This document shows, piece after piece, positions 6,100 through 8,111 of a stretch of 8,111 nt of DNA; the stretch's first letter is position 1; each line of letters begins with the position of its first letter. The DNA comes from Spirochaetia bacterium (GTDB lineage: Bacteria > Spirochaetota > Spirochaetia > Sphaerochaetales > Sphaerochaetaceae): positions 1-8,111 of the forward strand of contig SABI01000111.1 of assembly GCA_009929055.1 (NCBI GenBank), written 5' to 3'. The translations under genes were made by a program, and so were the position numbers. Under the pieces are notes generated by a model that was given only the letters and a program-made list of their open reading frames with translations, did no database searches and was not told where the DNA came from.

Positions 6100-6109
6100 A
6101 TTATCTCTT

Positions 6110-6137
6110 TACCAACTATCGAGTTTTCGCTATGGTA
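6110..6137 (+). other. Imperfect hairpin between GH3-like and transporter genes
   Basis: TACCA (6110-6114) pairs with TGGTA (6133-6137). Inside, TA-T-CGA (6117-6122) faces TCG-C-TA (6127-6132) with one mismatch, a two-base bulge and a GTTT loop. There is no T tract, so it is not a standard terminator. It may be an RNA-processing or stability element between co-transcribed genes. It does not match the preQ1 riboswitch classes I know. Confidence 0.3.
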
Positions 6138-6168
6138 ATCTTTAAACGCATGCAATAAGGATAAAAAA

Positions 6169-6822
6169 GTGGAAAAAAGAGATAATAAGTTGATGGTGTT
6201 ATTTGCTTTATACATTACTTCAATGGTGTTAGTGAATACATTAGGGAGCAAAATAACAACCCTTGGCTCTGTGAGAGCTTCGGTTGGGGTCTTTTTTGTC
6301 CCTATTCTCTTTCTAGTAACCGACATCATTGGAGAGGTCTACGGAAGAAAAACTTCTGCATTAGTGGTGAATATTTCAACTGGGATGTTGGTTTTTATGT
6401 TTTTGATGATGGGATTGTGTATTGTTCTGCCACCAAACGCAACATGGGGCTTACAAGAGAGTTATGTAGCAATCTTTAGCTCATCTATGAGAATGACAGT
6501 AGCCTCCTTAATCTCTTTCTATATCGCTCAGCACATCGATGTGTTTACTTTTTCCTTTATTAAAAAAATTACCAACAATAAATATTTATGGATTCGCAAT
6601 AATGTGAGTACCATGGTAAGCCAGTTATTTGATACTACCATCTTTATGTTTATTGCCTTTTATCATATCACCCCTAAATACACCCCCTCTTTTATCTTCT
6701 CCCTCATACTCCCCTACTGGGCTTTTAAAGTTCTTTTTGCCTTTCTCGACACTCCCCTTTGTTACTTAGGAGTCTATTGGTTAAAAAAAGATGCTTCAAA
6801 GAAAGAGGTAACAGGCATTTGA
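6169..6822 (+). CDS. VUT/YhhQ-family queuosine precursor transporter
   Basis: A 217-residue integral membrane protein of the VUT (DUF165) family, whose member YhhQ imports queuosine precursors (preQ0, preQ1 or queuine) for modification of tRNA wobble base 34. Family landmarks are present: VNTLGSK (22-28), TDIIGEVYGRK (51-61), IFSSSMRMT (102-110) and LWIRNNVSTMVSQLFDT (140-156). About six hydrophobic helices fit the fold, roughly 7-24, 38-54, 63-87, 106-124, 145-166 and 173-203. The start is a GTG at 6169 with AAGGA (6157-6161) seven bases upstream. The gene lies 69 bases after the GH3-like gene, and the SGNH hydrolase start overlaps its stop codon, so the three are probably one operon. The substrate is inferred from the family; no queuosine synthesis gene or preQ1 riboswitch is visible. 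Salvage of a made precursor is the simplest reading. Confidence 0.88.
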   Translation: MEKRDNKLMVLFALYITSMVLVNTLGSKITTLGSVRASVGVFFVPILFLVTDIIGEVYGRKTSALVVNISTGMLVFMFLMMGLCIVLPPNATWGLQESYVAIFSSSMRMTVASLISFYIAQHIDVFTFSFIKKITNNKYLWIRNNVSTMVSQLFDTTIFMFIAFYHITPKYTPSFIFSLILPYWAFKVLFAFLDTPLCYLGVYWLKKDASKKEVTGI

Positions 6823-7514
6823 GTCTATACATATTTGGAGACAGCATTACAAACGGAAACTATGGCATTGGGTATAAAGAGTACCTGAGTGAACACTATG
6901 TTACAAAAGGGTATGATGGAGCAACTCTAGGGAAGATTCTCACCTTTAGTCATGCTCACCTAAGAAAGATAGAGCACAACAATGTGAAAATTGTCTATCA
7001 AGGAGGGGCTAATGACCTCCTTTTTACCTATTTCTCTCACTTCTCAAATGGATGGTCTTCTTATATTAAGAAAAAAGAGGCAATAGAGGATTCAATTGAG
7101 CAATGGAAAATTTCTATTGAGAAGAAGGTGAAAACCATACAGACAACGTATCCCTCTTTTACCCTCTATCTTTGTACTATTGCCATTGAAGCCTCTTTTA
7201 GCCATAGTGAAATAATGAGTCTTACAGTTGAATATAACAAGGCGATAAAGGAGATAGCAGCACATCTTTCTATTGGCGTAGTTGACCTCTTTGCCTCTTT
7301 CTCTTCTTTATTAGAAGATAAAGTAGTAGGAGACTATATTGCCCCAGGAGAAGATTCTCTTAGGCTCGATGCCAAATATATTAACAAAGATGAAGATAAA
7401 GCAGCCTCTTTAAGTGAGTCAAGGAATCTTGTTCTTAGTGTAGATGGGCTTCATCCAAACAAAAAAGGGGCAACTTGTATCGCAAAGACTATTATGGATG
7501 AGGTGTTTATCTAA
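6819..7514 (+). CDS. SGNH/GDSL hydrolase
   Basis: A 231-residue SGNH-fold esterase or lipase-type hydrolase. Block I is YIFGDSITNG (4-13) with nucleophile Ser9; block III is QGGANDL (61-67) with oxyanion Asn65; block V is VDGLHPNKKG (208-217) with Asp209 and His212. The whole catalytic set is present, so it should be active, but the substrate (acyl ester, acetylated sugar or thioester) cannot be told from sequence. There is no signal peptide: the first strand begins right at the start, so it acts in the cytoplasm. The start is the TTG at 6819, which overlaps the transporter stop as TTGA. AGAGG (6804-6808) lies ten bases upstream, inside the transporter gene, so translation is probably coupled. 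An in-frame ATG at 6759 would add 20 residues read through the transporter sequence without family support. A 34-residue insert between the Asn and Asp blocks (about 165-200) is charged. Confidence 0.88.
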   Translation: MSLYIFGDSITNGNYGIGYKEYLSEHYVTKGYDGATLGKILTFSHAHLRKIEHNNVKIVYQGGANDLLFTYFSHFSNGWSSYIKKKEAIEDSIEQWKISIEKKVKTIQTTYPSFTLYLCTIAIEASFSHSEIMSLTVEYNKAIKEIAAHLSIGVVDLFASFSSLLEDKVVGDYIAPGEDSLRLDAKYINKDEDKAASLSESRNLVLSVDGLHPNKKGATCIAKTIMDEVFI

Positions 7515-7525
7515 TATTTATCTAA
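7506..7525. repeat. Tandem TTTATCTAA at the SGNH stop codon
   Basis: TTTATCTAA occurs at 7506-7514 and 7517-7525, an 11-base period. The first copy holds the last codons and stop of the hydrolase gene (TAA at 7512-7514). It looks like a small tandem duplication at the gene end, leaving coding unaffected. Confidence 0.5.
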
Positions 7526-7550
7526 TTTAGACTACACGTAAGGCCCTAGT

Positions 7551-7588
7551 TTTATTACATTACATAAGACTAATTAAATTTATTACAT
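7551..7588. repeat. TTTATTACAT direct repeat upstream of lon
   Basis: TTTATTACAT occurs at 7551-7560 and 7579-7588, starts 28 bases apart, inside the 92-base gap before lon. A third TTACAT (7559-7564) overlaps the first copy. These may be regulator sites. I see no clear -35/-10 pair in the gap and no CIRCE-type heat-shock operator. Confidence 0.4.
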
Positions 7589-7606
7589 ACCTGTGGAGGA
7601 TTTTCT

Positions 7607-8111
7607 ATGGCAGAAACAGAACTTATGCCCGTTGAGCAAACGCTCCCCCGCAATTTATTTATACTCCCTCTCGTTGGAAACCCAATATTTCCTGGGTTAT
7701 TTACCCCATTAGTGGTAGAGAGCAAAGAGGATATAGAAATTGTCAATCAAGCTTTAAATCATGGAGGCAACCTTGGCCTCTTATTGGTGAAAGATGAGAA
7801 TAAAATAGACTATGAAGCTGATAACATGTATCGGGTTGGAACAGTCGCGAAAATAATCAAACGAATTAAACTTCCCGATGGTGGAATGAATATCTTCATT
7901 TCAACAATGAAACGCTTTCAAGTGAAAGACTTTCACTCAGGGGGGAAGTTTATTATAGCTGATGTTGAGTATCTTGAAGATATTGAAGATAACCCAACCG
8001 AACTTAAAGCATGGACACGTCAACTCATTAATGAAACAAAGAAGTTAAGTAGAGGAAACCCTCTCTTTACTGAAGAGATGCGTCTTAACATGGTTAACAT
8101 CGATCAAAGTG
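7607..8111 (+). CDS. lon: ATP-dependent Lon protease, N-terminal part (cut by window edge)
   Basis: The first 168 codons of Lon, open to the window edge with no stop. Lon is a cytoplasmic ATP-driven serine protease that removes misfolded and short-lived regulatory proteins. Only the N-terminal substrate-binding (LON/PUA-like) domain is visible. It contains LFILPLVGNPIFPGLFTPLV (17-36), matching the family's PLxxxxxFPG pattern, then LGLLLVKDENK (56-66) and YRVGTVAKIIKRIKLPDGG (75-93), all in the family order. The AAA+ module and the Ser-Lys catalytic domain lie beyond the window. The ATG at 7607 has a strong GGAGG (7595-7599) seven bases upstream. The gap after the hydrolase gene (92 bases, with direct repeats) suggests a separate promoter, although read-through from the upstream operon is possible. 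The wording of the N-terminus resembles spirochaete Lon from memory. Confidence 0.93.
   Translation, partial: MAETELMPVEQTLPRNLFILPLVGNPIFPGLFTPLVVESKEDIEIVNQALNHGGNLGLLLVKDENKIDYEADNMYRVGTVAKIIKRIKLPDGGMNIFISTMKRFQVKDFHSGGKFIIADVEYLEDIEDNPTELKAWTRQLINETKKLSRGNPLFTEEMRLNMVNIDQS

Noticed and set aside
6100..6168. preQ1 riboswitch before the queuosine-type transporter
   Set aside because: Expected from the gene type, but I find neither the class I stem with A-rich pseudoknot tail nor an arrangement resembling classes II or III; only an imperfect hairpin is visible.
6759..6818. ATG at 6759 as the SGNH hydrolase start
   Set aside because: It adds 20 basic residues translated from transporter sequence; the TTG at 6819 puts the GDS motif at the usual distance and has a ribosome-binding site.
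7515..7606. Heat-shock CIRCE operator upstream of lon
   Set aside because: No TTAGCACTC / GAGTGCTAA inverted repeat or close variant is present.

Overview
The window looks like chromosomal DNA from an AT-rich bacterium, most likely a spirochaete (Spirochaetota). This rests on remembered resemblance, not a search: the N-terminus of the Lon protease at the right edge reads like spirochaetal Lon, and a DUF4105/Lnb-type membrane protein next to a FemX-type aminoacyltransferase is an arrangement I associate with Treponema-like genomes. No tRNA, rRNA, CRISPR array, insertion sequence or intact mobile element was recognised.

Left part (1-890). Gene-poor and hard to read. It holds one small unrecognised gene (218-460, 80 residues) with a strong ribosome-binding site and a perfect 9-1-9 palindrome touching that site. 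After it come overlapping, unrecognised open frames (442-744 and 675-839) that may be a decayed gene, and a 12-bp direct repeat.

Envelope pair (905-3436, + strand). First is a DUF4105 protein with a five-helix C-terminal membrane region, the architecture of the lipoprotein N-acyltransferase Lnb. It is followed by a FemA/FemB/FemX-family transferase that probably adds an amino acid to the peptidoglycan stem. A 9-bp hairpin separates this pair from the convergent carbamate kinase gene arcC (3479-4441, - strand).

Divergent control region (4442-4605). arcC and the next + strand gene are transcribed apart. Between them lie a consensus -10 box on the arcC strand, four ACAACA/GCAACA-type hexamers (one inverted) at roughly helical-turn spacing, and a terminator-like hairpin with seven T that points into the + strand gene.

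Right part (4606-8111, + strand). A two-domain family 3 glycoside hydrolase homologue whose catalytic motifs all appear to be lost, so it is probably a pseudoenzyme. Then come a VUT/YhhQ-type queuosine-precursor transporter and an SGNH hydrolase whose TTG start overlaps the transporter stop codon. Last is the 5' part of lon, cut by the window edge. The first three probably form one transcription unit; lon follows after a 92-base gap with its own repeats. The strongest lead is the degenerate GH3 protein with its unusual leader.
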